Assembly (NCBI RefSeq): GCF_014207705.1
Contig: NZ_JACHIU010000001.1
Coordinates: 3,464,501-3,528,500 of the forward strand
Source: Sphaerisporangium rubeum
Lineage (GTDB): Bacteria > Actinomycetota > Actinomycetes > Streptosporangiales > Streptosporangiaceae
Direction: 5' to 3'
Length of the DNA: 64,000 nucleotides
Shown here: one piece after another, positions 23,951 to 33,600 of the stretch
Layout of the letters: every line of letters starts with the position of its first letter
Position numbering within the stretch: position 1 is the first letter of the stretch
The notes under the pieces: model-generated
Databases searched by the model: none
What the model was told of the DNA's origin: nothing
Seen by the model: the letters and a program-made list of their open reading frames with translations, nothing else
Made by a program: the position numbers and the translations under genes

Positions 23951-26373
23951 GGATCGTCGTCATCGGGTACGGTCCGGCCGCGCACCGCCTGGCCGAGACC
24001 CTCGCCGCGCGAGGCGCCGGAGACCAGGTCACCGTGATGGGTGAGGAGCCGCGCGTCGCCTACGACCGCGTGGCCCTCACGTCGTACCTGTCGGCCGAGC
24101 CCGAGGCCGGCGCCGCCGCGCTGACCTACCCCGTGCCGGCCGGTGTGACCGTGCGCACCGGGGACCGGGTGACCGCGATCGACCGCGCGCGCCACGAGGT
24201 GGTCACCGCCTCGGGCCACGCCGAGCCGTACGACGTGCTGGTGCTCGCCACCGGGTCGTCGCCGTTCGTGCCGCCGGTGCGCGGCAAGGAGCACGGCTTC
24301 GTCTACCGCACCCTTGAGGACCTCGACGCCATCCGCGCGGCGGCGAGCACCGCGACCAGCGGCGTCGTGGTCGGCGGCGGGCTGCTTGGCCTGGAGGCCG
24401 CCGACGCGCTGCGCGGGCTCGGCCTCACCACCCACGTGGTCGAGATGGCCCCGCGCCTGATGCCCCGCCAGGTCGACGAGGGCGGCGGCGCCGTGCTGCG
24501 CGGCCACGTCGAGCGCCTCGGCCTCGTCGTGCACACCGGCACCGGGCTCGACCACGTCGAGGCGGACCGCGTGGTGCTCGCCGACGGCACCGTCATCGAG
24601 GCCGGCGTGGTGGTGTTCTCCGCCGGTGTGCGGCCCCGCGACGAGCTGGCCCGCCAGTGCGGCCTGGCGGTCGGCGAGCGTGGCGGCATCGTGGTCGACG
24701 AGGGCATGCGCACCTCCGACCCCGCGATCTACGCGATCGGCGAGTGCGCGCTGGCAGGCGGCGTCGTCTACGGTCTGGTGGGCCCGTGTTTCACCATGGC
24801 CGAGGTGGCCGCCGACCGCATACTCGGCGGCACGGCACGCTTCACCGGCGCCGACCAGTCGGCCAAGCTCAAGCTGCTCGGCGTGGACGTCGCGAGCTTC
24901 GGTGAGCTGTCCGGCGCGCTCGACGTGACGTTCATGGACCCGGTCGGCGGCGTCTACAAGAAGCTCTTCGTCAGCGACGACGCGCGCACCCTGCTCGGCG
25001 GCATCTGCGTCGGCGACGCCGAGCCGTACGCCATGCTGCGTCCCATGGTGGGCCGCGAGCTGCCGGCCTCCGCCAGTGAGCTGCTGTTCGCCGGCGTCGC
25101 CGGGTCCTCGGTGCTGCCGCCGGACGACGCGGCGGTCTGCTCCTGCAACAACATCACCCGCGGCGAGATCCGCACCGCCATCGCCGAGCACGGCATCTGC
25201 GACGTGGCCGGCGTGAAGAAGTGCACCCGCGCCGGCACCACCTGCGGGAGCTGCGTCCCGGCGATCGCGGCCATCCTCGCGGCCGAAGGCGTCGTGCAGA
25301 GCAAGGCGCTGTGCGAGCACTTCGACCACAGCCGTCCGGAGTTGTTCGACATCGTGCGCCTGCGCGGCATCACGACGTTCACGCGGCTGATCACCGAACA
25401 CGGCCGTGGCCGCGGCTGCGACATCTGCAAGCCGGTCGTCGCCTCCATCCTCGCGTCACTGAACAACGGTCACGTCCTGTCCGGCGAACGGGCCTCGCTG
25501 CAGGACACCAACGACCGTTTCCTCGCCAACCTGCAGAAGAACGGCACGTACTCGGTGGTGCCGCGCATCCCGGGCGGCGAGATCACCCCCGAGAAGCTCA
25601 TCGTCATCGGCGAGGTCGCGCGCGACTTCGGCCTCTACACCAAGATCACCGGCGGTCAGCGCATCGACCTGTTCGGTGCCAGGGTGGAACAGCTCCCCGC
25701 CATCTGGAAGCGGCTGGTCGACGCCGGCTTCGAGTCGGGGCACGCCTACGGCAAGGCGCTGCGCACCGTGAAGTCCTGCGTCGGCTCCACCTGGTGCCGG
25801 TACGGCGTGCAGGACTCGGTCGGCATGGCCATCGCGCTGGAACTGCGGTACCGGGGGCTGCGCTCCCCGCACAAGCTCAAGGCCGCCGTGTCCGGCTGCG
25901 CGCGCGAGTGCGCCGAGGCCAGGAGCAAGGACTTCGGCGTCATCGCCACCGAGAACGGCTGGAACCTCTACGTCGGCGGCAACGGCGGCTTCTCACCGAA
26001 GCACGCGGGCCTGCTGGCGAGCGACCTGTCCGACGACGAACTGGTGCGCGTCATCGACCGGTTCCTCATGTTCTACATCCGCACCGCCGACCGGCTCCAG
26101 CGCACCGCCGCCTGGGTGGAGAACGTCGGCCTCGACTACGTGCGCGACGTCGTCGTCAACGACTCCCTCGGCGTCGCCGACGAGCTGGAGGCCGCCATGG
26201 AACGGCACGTGGCGACGTACTTCGACGAGTGGCGCGCCACCATCGAGGACCCCGAGAAGCTGCGGCGCTTCGTCAGCTTCGTCAACGCGCCGGGCACACC
26301 GGACCCCTCGATCAAGTTCGAGACCCAGCGCGACCAGATCAAGCCCGTATTCCTGGAGGTGACCCGGTCATGA
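23947..26373 (+). CDS. nirB: NADH-dependent nitrite reductase, large subunit
   Basis: An 808-residue NirB that reduces nitrite to ammonium in the cytoplasm with NAD(P)H, FAD, Fe-S clusters and siroheme. From N to C: FAD/NAD domain (VVIGYGPAAHRL; second nucleotide motif VVVGGGLLGLEAADAL), a BFD-like 2Fe-2S domain (CSCNNITRGEI, then TTCGSCVPAI; Cys398 and Cys400), a ferredoxin-like half domain, and the siroheme/4Fe-4S site with Cys611, Cys617, Cys651 and Cys655 (SGCARECAEA). GTG 23947 has GGAGG at 23935-23939 with seven bases between; GTG 23941 would leave only one base. The nirD start overlaps the stop (ATGA). Confidence 0.95.
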   Translation: MRIVVIGYGPAAHRLAETLAARGAGDQVTVMGEEPRVAYDRVALTSYLSAEPEAGAAALTYPVPAGVTVRTGDRVTAIDRARHEVVTASGHAEPYDVLVLATGSSPFVPPVRGKEHGFVYRTLEDLDAIRAAASTATSGVVVGGGLLGLEAADALRGLGLTTHVVEMAPRLMPRQVDEGGGAVLRGHVERLGLVVHTGTGLDHVEADRVVLADGTVIEAGVVVFSAGVRPRDELARQCGLAVGERGGIVVDEGMRTSDPAIYAIGECALAGGVVYGLVGPCFTMAEVAADRILGGTARFTGADQSAKLKLLGVDVASFGELSGALDVTFMDPVGGVYKKLFVSDDARTLLGGICVGDAEPYAMLRPMVGRELPASASELLFAGVAGSSVLPPDDAAVCSCNNITRGEIRTAIAEHGICDVAGVKKCTRAGTTCGSCVPAIAAILAAEGVVQSKALCEHFDHSRPELFDIVRLRGITTFTRLITEHGRGRGCDICKPVVASILASLNNGHVLSGERASLQDTNDRFLANLQKNGTYSVVPRIPGGEITPEKLIVIGEVARDFGLYTKITGGQRIDLFGARVEQLPAIWKRLVDAGFESGHAYGKALRTVKSCVGSTWCRYGVQDSVGMAIALELRYRGLRSPHKLKAAVSGCARECAEARSKDFGVIATENGWNLYVGGNGGFSPKHAGLLASDLSDDELVRVIDRFLMFYIRTADRLQRTAAWVENVGLDYVRDVVVNDSLGVADELEAAMERHVATYFDEWRATIEDPEKLRRFVSFVNAPGTPDPSIKFETQRDQIKPVFLEVTRS

Positions 26374-26750
26374 CGATCATCGAGCAGCACGCGCCTGCGG
26401 CGTATACGGCGCGGGACGAGGCGTCGCGCACATGGACGCCGGTGTGCGCCTACACCGATCTGGTCCCCGAGCTCGGCGTGGCCGCGCTGGTGGCGGGGGA
26501 GCAGGTCGCGGTGTTCCGCGCGTTCGACGGCCGGGTCTTCGCGGTCGGCAACCGCGACCCCTACAGCGGCGCCTGCGTGATGTCGCGCGGCATCGCCGGC
26601 ACCCGGGGTGACGAGCCGTTCGTCGCCACCCCGATGCACAAGCAGGCCTTCTCACTGGTCACCGGGATCTGCCTGGACGATCCCGGTACGGCACTACCGA
26701 CATATCCGACCCGCGTCACCGATGGCACCGTGGAGGTGAGCGTGGAATGA
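26370..26750 (+). CDS. nirD: Nitrite reductase, small subunit
   Basis: A 126-residue NirD with a Rieske-type fold that partners NirB. Recognisable parts are the WTPVCAYTDLVPELGVAAL start, VAVFRAFDGRVFAVGNRDPY and the end PMHKQAFSLVTGICLDDP. The Cys/His cluster ligands of true Rieske proteins are not conserved, as is usual in NirD. It overlaps nirB (ATGA) and the hemD-like gene (ATGA at 26747-26750), so translation is coupled through three genes. Confidence 0.93.
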   Translation: MTIIEQHAPAAYTARDEASRTWTPVCAYTDLVPELGVAALVAGEQVAVFRAFDGRVFAVGNRDPYSGACVMSRGIAGTRGDEPFVATPMHKQAFSLVTGICLDDPGTALPTYPTRVTDGTVEVSVE

Positions 26751-27916
26751 CGGCCGCGCTTCTGGAGAATCCCTTGACATCACCTGAAACGGCGCCGGAC
26801 GCCCTCGCGGGCTTCACCATAGGCGTGACGGCGACGCGCCGCCGCGAGGAGTTCGCCGCGCTGCTCGAACGCCGCGGCGCGCGGGTGGTGCGCGCCCCGG
26901 CGATCCGCCTGGTCCCCCTCGCCGAGGACACCCAGCTTCTCGCGGCCACCCGGCAGTGCCTCGTGGACCCGGTGGACGACGTCGTCGTCACCACCGGAGT
27001 CGGGTTCCGCGGCTGGATGGCCGCGGCCGAGGGATGGGGGCTGTCGGCCGACCTCGCGGGTCATCTCGCCGGGGCCCGCCTGCTCACCCGCGGCCCGAAG
27101 GCCCGCGGCGCCGTGCGCGCCGCGGGACTCACCGACCACTGGACACCGCTCAGCGAGTCCTGCGACGAGATCAAGCGATACCTGCTCGACCAGGACCTGC
27201 GCGGGCGCCGGGTCGTGGTCCAGCTGCACGGTGAGCCGCTCACCGGGTTCGTCACGGCGCTGCGCGCCGCGGGAGCCACGGTGATCGAGGTCCCGGTGTA
27301 CCGCTGGCTGCCGTACCGTGACACCTCGCCGCTGCGCCGCCTCATCACGCAGGCCGTCTCGGGTTCGGTGGACGCGGTCGCCTTCACCAGCGCTCCGGCC
27401 GTGCTCGCGATGCTGAACGCCGCGCGCGCGGAAGGACTGGAGGACATCCTGCTCAACGCCTTCCGCGGGCCGGTGGTGGCGGCCTGCGTCGGGCCGGTGA
27501 CCGCGGGGCCGCTCACCGCCAAGGGGGTGCCGGTCGTCCAGCCCGATCGTTCCCGCCTCGGCTCCCTCGCTCGCGCGCTCGCGCGGCACCTGCCCGAGCA
27601 CAGCGTCACCCGCGTGACCGCCGGCACCCACGAGCTGGAGATCCGCGGCCACGCCGTCGCGGTCGACGGCGAGCTCAAGCCCCTGCCGCCGGCCCCCATG
27701 GCGGTGCTCAAGCGCCTCGCCGAGCGTCCCGGCCACGTCGTCGCGAGGTCCGAGCTGCGTGTCGTGCTGCCGGGAGGTCCCTCCAGGGACTCGGCCGAGC
27801 ACGCCGTCGAGATGGCCATCACCCGCCTGCGCCGTGCGCTCGGCCCCGCCGGGATCGTGGAGACCGTCGTCAAGCGCGGCTACCGCCTGGCCACCCAGCG
27901 CGGGGAGGGCCGTTGA
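26747..27916 (+). CDS. Uroporphyrinogen-III synthase fused to a winged-helix domain
   Basis: A 389-residue two-domain protein. Residues 20-265 form a HemD-like domain (GFTIGVTATRRREEFAALLE, VVVTTGVGFRGW, VDAVAFTSAPAVLAML and VVAACVGPVTAGPL), which in the true enzyme cyclises hydroxymethylbilane to uroporphyrinogen III. Residues 285-385 form an OmpR/PhoB-type winged helix (LKPLPPAPMAVLKRLAERPG, VVARSELRVVLPG and VEMAITRLRRALG, ending TVVKRGYRLA). Such fusions in actinobacterial nir/nas loci have been called HemD-response regulators. It may regulate the operon in response to a tetrapyrrole or nitrogen signal, or supply siroheme precursors. Overlaps with nirD and the chelatase show co-expression. 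Confidence 0.88.
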   Translation: MTAALLENPLTSPETAPDALAGFTIGVTATRRREEFAALLERRGARVVRAPAIRLVPLAEDTQLLAATRQCLVDPVDDVVVTTGVGFRGWMAAAEGWGLSADLAGHLAGARLLTRGPKARGAVRAAGLTDHWTPLSESCDEIKRYLLDQDLRGRRVVVQLHGEPLTGFVTALRAAGATVIEVPVYRWLPYRDTSPLRRLITQAVSGSVDAVAFTSAPAVLAMLNAARAEGLEDILLNAFRGPVVAACVGPVTAGPLTAKGVPVVQPDRSRLGSLARALARHLPEHSVTRVTAGTHELEIRGHAVAVDGELKPLPPAPMAVLKRLAERPGHVVARSELRVVLPGGPSRDSAEHAVEMAITRLRRALGPAGIVETVVKRGYRLATQRGEGR

Positions 27917-28662
27917 GGCCGTCACCCCGGGACACGGGGGACGGCACCCTGGTGCTGGCGGCGCACGGCACCCGCAGCGCCGCGGGGGAGGCGGCGCTCG
28001 CCGAGCTGACCACACGGGTGCGCAGGGCACGGCCCGGCCACCGCGTCGAACTCGGCTTCCTTGAGATCAGCTCACCCGCGCTGCCCGGTGTGCTCGCCGC
28101 GGCGCAGGGACCCGTCGTCGTGGTGCCTCTGCTGCTCGCGGGGGGCTACCACGTGCACATCGACCTGCCGACGGTGGTCGCGTCCACGCGGCCCGACGCG
28201 CTGATCGCCGGGCCGCTCGGCCCGCACCCGTTGCTCACGGCGGTGCTCGCGCGCAGGCTCGCCGCCGCGGGGCTGCGGCCCACCGACAGCGTGGTGCTCG
28301 GCGCCGCCGGGTCCTCCGACCCCGCCGCGCTCGCCGACGTCCGCGCCGCCGCCAGGCTGCTGTCGGTCCGCCTGGCGCGACCCGTGACCGCCGCGTTCGC
28401 CTCCGCCGGCAGCCCCTCGCTCACCGAGGTCGTCGACCGCCTGCGCCGTGGCCCCGCGCCGCGCGTCGCGGTCGCGTCCTACCTGCTGGCCCCCGGCCAC
28501 TTCCACGACCGTGTCACCGACTGCGGCGCGGATCTGGTCACCCGGCCGCTCGGTGTCGAGGAGGAGATGGCCGCCTTGATCTGGCACAGGCACGACGAGG
28601 TCGCGTCCGGCGCCGCCGTCCGCGCGCCACGGCTCACGACAACGCGGGTGTCGTCGGTGTGA
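27913..28662 (+). CDS. Sirohydrochlorin chelatase-like protein (CbiX/SirB)
   Basis: A 249-residue class II chelatase of the CbiX/SirB family with two alpha/beta repeats. It would insert Fe into sirohydrochlorin to make siroheme, the NirB cofactor. Metal-binding residues are likely His in LVLAAHGTRSA and His in LLLAGGYHVHIDLP; a second repeat contains YLLAPGHFHDRVTDCGAD. The TTG start 27913 overlaps the hemD-like stop (TTGA), which fixes it. It ends the nir operon. Its last 29 bases overlap the 3' end of the convergent TetR-like gene. Confidence 0.88.
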   Translation: MRPSPRDTGDGTLVLAAHGTRSAAGEAALAELTTRVRRARPGHRVELGFLEISSPALPGVLAAAQGPVVVVPLLLAGGYHVHIDLPTVVASTRPDALIAGPLGPHPLLTAVLARRLAAAGLRPTDSVVLGAAGSSDPAALADVRAAARLLSVRLARPVTAAFASAGSPSLTEVVDRLRRGPAPRVAVASYLLAPGHFHDRVTDCGADLVTRPLGVEEEMAALIWHRHDEVASGAAVRAPRLTTTRVSSV

Positions 28663-29245
28663 CCGCCTCCAGGCGCAGCTCACGCACGATCTCCTGCGCG
28701 CTCTCGTCGCGGGACAGGCCGGAACCGGTGCCGATGAACATCTCGTAGTAGGCGTGCCGGAAGCACCCGGCGAGCAGCAGCCGCGCGCTGCTCTCCGGGT
28801 TGACGTCCGCCGCCACCCGGCCGAGCCGCCGCTCCTCCTCCAGGTACTGCGCGAGCGGAGCCACCTCGGACGCCGGACCGAGCCGGGTCTCACGCAGGGC
28901 CTCGCGGAAGCGCACCGTGATCGAGGGGGAGATGAACGCCGGCATCGCCGCCCCCTGCACGTCGGCGTAGTAGTCGATGCCGCCGCGCGCCACGGGCAGC
29001 AGGTTGTCGTTCACCCGGCCCTTCCCCGCGCGGTGCATGAGGCCGTCGAGGGTGCGCAGCCAGACCGGCAGGCGGTCCTGCAGCAACGCGAGGAACATCT
29101 CGATCGCCTGCGCCGGGGTGGTGCCGCGCAACTGCGGGTGGACGGTGGCGTCCCCGCCTTCCTGTTTCATGAGTAGGGCCATTTCTATGACGCGCTGTCG
29201 CGTCTCCTGTGCTCTGGTGTGCGGATCGGGATATGGAATCGCCAT
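28634..29245 (-). CDS. TetR-like protein lacking the DNA-recognition helices
   Basis: A 203-residue protein that ends like the ligand-binding half of TetR regulators: ALLQDRLPVWLRTLDGLMHR, then FREALRETRLGP, APLAQYLEEERRLGRVAADV and the last helix pair with SARLLLAGCFRHAYYEMFIG. The N-terminus TRAQETRQRVIEMALLMKQE resembles TetR helix 1, but the next roughly 40 residues that should form helices 2-4 (the recognition helix) are absent: the sequence goes straight from GGDATV to HPQLRGTT. ATG 29245 has only a weak GGGA upstream, and no HTH is found in any frame further upstream. It overlaps the chelatase gene tail to tail. Confidence 0.65.
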   Translation of the reverse strand: MAIPYPDPHTRAQETRQRVIEMALLMKQEGGDATVHPQLRGTTPAQAIEMFLALLQDRLPVWLRTLDGLMHRAGKGRVNDNLLPVARGGIDYYADVQGAAMPAFISPSITVRFREALRETRLGPASEVAPLAQYLEEERRLGRVAADVNPESSARLLLAGCFRHAYYEMFIGTGSGLSRDESAQEIVRELRLEAVTPTTPALS

Positions 29246-29501
29246 GGAAGTCCCAAAGTGCGCGGACACAAAAGGAGGGATGCGGCCTTTTGTACGGCAC
29301 CCACCCCGTGTACGGGACCGTCGCCCCGTCGTCGCATGATTCGTCGCGCGTGTGGTGCCGCCCAGGTCGATGGTGCGGAACAGCGCAGCGGCCAATTATT
29401 ACCGCAAAATGCGGGCTGCGCGCGCCGGATGACAAGAAGCGTGTGATTTGCGGCGTGTGCACCGATTTCTGAGGCGGCCCCGGACCGAGCCGGCCCTCGC
29501 G

Positions 29502-30356
29502 TCAGCCGTCGCTGTCGTGGTCCCGGCGCCGCAGGTACCGCTCGAACTCGGCCGCGATGGCGTCCCCGCTGGCCTCCGGCAGCTCGGCGGCGTCCTTGCG
29601 CTCCTCGAGCTCCCTGACGTACTCGGCCACCTCGGAGTCCTGCGCGGCCAGCTCGTCCACGCCGTGCTCCCAGGCACGCGCCTCGTCGGGCAGCTCGCCG
29701 AGCGGCATCGGGATGTCGAGAAGGTCCTCGATGCGGCGCAGCAGCGCCAGGGTGGCCTTGGGGTTCGGCGGCTGCGCGACATAGTGGGGCACCGAGGCCC
29801 ACAGCGACACCGTCTTGGTGCCCGCCGCGCCGAGGGAGTGCTGGAGCACCCCGACGATGCCGGTGGGGCCCTCGTACCGCGTCATCTCGAGGTTGAGCGA
29901 CCGGGCCAGGCCAGGGTCGCTCACCGTGCCGACGATCGGCACGGGACGGGTGTGCGGCGAGTCGTTGAGCAGTGCGCCGAGCAGCACGGCCGTCTCGACG
30001 CCGAGCTCCAGGCAGATGCCGACGATCTCCGAGCAGAACGTGCGCCACCGCATGTTGGGCTCGATGCCGCGCAGCAGCACGACATCCCGCTCGCTGCCCG
30101 GCGGACGGGCCACCATGAGCCGCGTGCTCGGCCACACGATGGACCGCGTCAGCCCGTCACCGAGCTCGACGATGGGCCGGGTCACCTGGAAGTCGTAGTA
30201 GTCCTCGGGGTCCAGTTCGACCAGCGGGGTGGCCTTCCACTCCGACTCAAGGTGCGCGAGAGCGCCACTCGACGCCTCACCCGCGTCGTTCCAGCCCTCG
30301 AACGCGGCGATGAGCACCGGGTCGACGAGCTCGGGAAGCCCTTCGAGCTCGATCAC
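29502..30356 (-). CDS. PAC2 family protein (proteasome assembly chaperone-like)
   Basis: A 284-residue PAC2 family protein. The opening VIELEGLPELVDPVLIAAFE, GWNDAGEASSGALAHLE and the DVVLLRGIEPNMRWRTFC segment are characteristic. In actinobacteria the family is common, and one idea is a role near the proteasome, because eukaryotic PAC2 chaperones proteasome assembly; this is not proved. GTG 30356 has AGGAGGAGG just upstream (six bases from the last GGAGG). As I recall, PAC2 often neighbours mshC in streptomycetes; here about 14 kb of gvp and nir genes separate them. Confidence 0.9.
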   Translation of the reverse strand: MIELEGLPELVDPVLIAAFEGWNDAGEASSGALAHLESEWKATPLVELDPEDYYDFQVTRPIVELGDGLTRSIVWPSTRLMVARPPGSERDVVLLRGIEPNMRWRTFCSEIVGICLELGVETAVLLGALLNDSPHTRPVPIVGTVSDPGLARSLNLEMTRYEGPTGIVGVLQHSLGAAGTKTVSLWASVPHYVAQPPNPKATLALLRRIEDLLDIPMPLGELPDEARAWEHGVDELAAQDSEVAEYVRELEERKDAAELPEASGDAIAAEFERYLRRRDHDSDG

Positions 30357-30590
30357 GCGCCGCCTCCTCCTAGCCTGGCCGAAGCCGCTCCGCAAGCACC
30401 GGAGCACCTTCTCGGCCGCCCGGTGGCGGCCTTGTGCCTAACTAAGACTATTCGTTGACACGCCTTCGGTGTCACGGAGAGGGAGAGCAGGTTGGCACCG
30501 CCGCCGCAGGAGTGCTCCCCTCCGCCGGCCGAGGCGCCGCCGCGTCCGGTGCGGGGAGGCCGGAATGAACGGCCGCACCGGTGCCGACGC

Positions 30591-30596
30591 TAGGCT
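30591..30596 (+). promoter_or_regulatory. -10 box of a leaderless metH promoter
   Basis: TAGGCT ends seven bases before ATG 30604 and no Shine-Dalgarno sequence lies between, so the metH mRNA is probably leaderless. A clear -35 box is missing. Confidence 0.45.
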
Positions 30597-30603
30597 GATG
30601 CGC

Positions 30604-33600
30604 ATGAGCGAGCAGGAATCCCTCAGGGCGGCGTTGGGGCAGCGGGTTCTGGTGGCGGACGGCGCCATGGGGACGATGTTGCAGGGGTTTGACCCGTCTA
30701 TGGCGGATTTCGAGGGATATGAGGGCTGCAACGAGATCCTGAACGTCTCGCGGCCCGACATCGTGGCGGGGGTGCATGACGCGTACCTCGCGGCGGGTGC
30801 TGACCTGGTGGAGACCAATACGTTCGGTGCGAACTGGGCGGCGTTGGGGGAGTACGAGATCAGTGAGCGCATCCGTGAGCTGTCGCTGGCGGGTGCGCGG
30901 ATCGCGCGGGAGCGTGCTGATCATTGGTCGCGGGAGTCGGGTCGTCAGCGGTATGTGCTCGGGTCGATGGGGCCGGGGACGAAGTTGCCGAGTCTGGGGC
31001 ACACGACCATGGGTGTGCTGCGTGAGGGCTATCGGCTGAACGCCGAAGGGCTGGTCGAGGGTGGCGCCGACGGGCTGATCGTGGAGACCTGCCAGGACCT
31101 GCTGCAGGCCAAGGCGGCGGTGCTCGGGGCCAAGGACGCGATCGCCGCGTCCGGTCGTGACGTGGTCCTCATCGTGCAGGTGACGATCGAGACCAACGGT
31201 GCGATGTTGCTGGGGTCGGAGATCGGTGCGGCGCTCGGGGTGATCGAGCCGCTGGGTGCCGATGTGATCGGGCTGAACTGTGCGACGGGTCCGGCGGAGA
31301 TGAGCGAGCACCTGCGGTATCTGGCGCGGCACTGCGACGTGGCGATCTCCTGCATGCCGAACGCTGGTCTCCCCGAGTTGACCTCCGACGGCGCGCGGTA
31401 CCCCCTCGGCCCGGAGGAACTGGCGGCGGCCCAGGCCGGCTTCGTCGAGCAGTTCGGTGTGGGGCTGGTCGGCGGGTGCTGCGGCACCACGCCGGAGCAC
31501 ATCGGTGCGGTGGCGCGTGCGGTGGCCGAGCGGCGGCCGAAGGTGCGGCGGGTGGTGTCGGTTCCCGGTGCGGCGTCGTTGTATGCGCATGTGCCGTTCT
31601 CGCAGGACGCGTCGTATCTGGCGATCGGGGAGCGGACCAACGCCAACGGGTCGAGGGTGTTCCGGGAGGCGATGCTGGCCGGCCGGTGGGAGGAGTGTGT
31701 GGAGATCGCCAGGTCGCAGGTGCGTGAGGGTGCGCATCTGCTGGATGTGTGTGTGGATTATGTCGGCCGGGACGGGGTGGCCGATATGCGGGAGCTGGCG
31801 TTTCGTTTGGCGACGGCGTCGACGTTGCCGTTGATGCTGGACTCCACCGAGCCGGCGGTTCTGGCGGCGGGGCTGGAGATGCTGGGGGGTCGTGCGGTGG
31901 TGAACTCGGTGAACTTCGAGGACGGTGACGGGCCGGAGTCGCGGTTCACCAAGGTCATGGGTTTGGTGCGGGAGCATGGTGCGGCGGTGGTGGCGCTGAC
32001 CATCGACGAGCGGGGTCAGGCCCGGGACGCCGACTGGAAGGTTCAGGTCGCCGGGAGGTTGATCGAGCGGCTGACCGGGGAGTGGGGGATGGATGTGGGG
32101 GACATCCTGATCGATTGCCTGACGTTCCCGATCGCGACCGGGCAGGAGGAGACCCGTGGGGACGGTGCGGCGACGATCGAGGCGATCGCGCGGGTGAAGT
32201 CGGCGTATCCGGGGGTGCGGACCACACTCGGGGTCTCGAATGTGTCGTTCGGGTTGAATCCGGCGGCGCGGGTGGTGTTGAACTCGGTGTTCCTGCACGA
32301 GTGTGTCAAAGCCGGTTTGGATTCGGCGATCGTGTCGCCGGCGAAGATCGTGCCGGTGGCGCAGATCCCTGAGGAGCAGCATCGGGTGGCGTTGGATCTG
32401 GTGTATGACCGGCGGCGGGAGGGCTATGATCCGCTGGCGCGGTTCATGGAGATCTTCGAGGGTGTGGATGCGGCGCAGTTGCGGGCCGGTCGCGCGGCCA
32501 GGCTCGCCGGTCTGGGGTTGTGGGAGCGGTTGCAGGCCCGGATCGTGGAGGGGGAGCGTAAGGGTCTGGAGCAGGACCTGGATGAGGCGCTGGGGGTGCG
32601 GCCGGCGTTGGAGATCATCAATGAGGTTTTGCTGGAGGGGATGAAGACGGTCGGGGAGTTGTTCGGGTCGGGGCAGATGCAGTTGCCGTTTGTGTTGGCG
32701 TCGGCGGAGGTGATGAAGGCGGCGGTGGGGTATCTGGAGCCGCATATGCCGAAGGTGGGTGCGGGGGATCAGTCCAAGGGGCGGATCGTTTTGGCGACGG
32801 TGAAGGGGGATGTGCACGATATCGGGAAGAACCTGGTGGACATCATTTTGTCGAACAACGGGTTCGATGTGGTGAATCTGGGGATCAAGCAGCCGGTGTC
32901 GGCGATCTTGGAGGCGGCTCAGGAGCATCAGGCCGATGTGATCGGGATGTCGGGGCTTTTGGTGAAGTCGACGGTGATCATGCGGGAGAACCTGGAGGAG
33001 ATCACCGCACGCGGCCTGGCCGATCACTATCCGGTGCTGCTGGGGGGTGCGGCGCTCACGCGTGCGTATGTGGAGCAGGATCTGGCGGGGATGTTCCCCG
33101 GGCAGGTGCGGTACGCGCGGGACGCGTTCGAGGGGTTGCGGTTGATGGAGGGCCTGGTCGCGGTGAAACGCGGCGCCGCCCCCGAGCAGGTGCTGCCGCC
33201 GCTGCGGACCCGCCGGGTGAGTGGTGGGGCCACGCTGGTGCGCACCGAGCCCGAGGCGATGCCGGCCCGCTCCGACGTCGCGCTCGACGTCCCGGTGCCG
33301 GTGGCGCCGTTCTTCGGGAGCCGGGTCGTCAAGGGGGTGCCGCTGGCCGACTACGCGGCGTTCTTGGACGAGCGGGCCACGTTCATGGGGCAGTGGGGTC
33401 TCAAACCCTCCCGCGGGGCCGGCGGGCCGGGGTATGAGGACCTGGTCGAGACCGAGGGCCGGCCCCGGTTGCGGATGTGGCTGGACCGGTTGCACACCGA
33501 CAACCTGCTCCAGGCCGCCGTGGTGTACGGCTACTATCCCTGCCAGTCCGACGGCGACGACCTGATCATCCTCGACCCCGACACCGTCGACCCCGCACTC

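Noticed and set aside
30420-30603. Possible cobalamin or SAM riboswitch before metH
   Set aside because: No B12 box and no known SAM motif core was seen; a -10 box next to the ATG suggests a leaderless mRNA with no room for a riboswitch.
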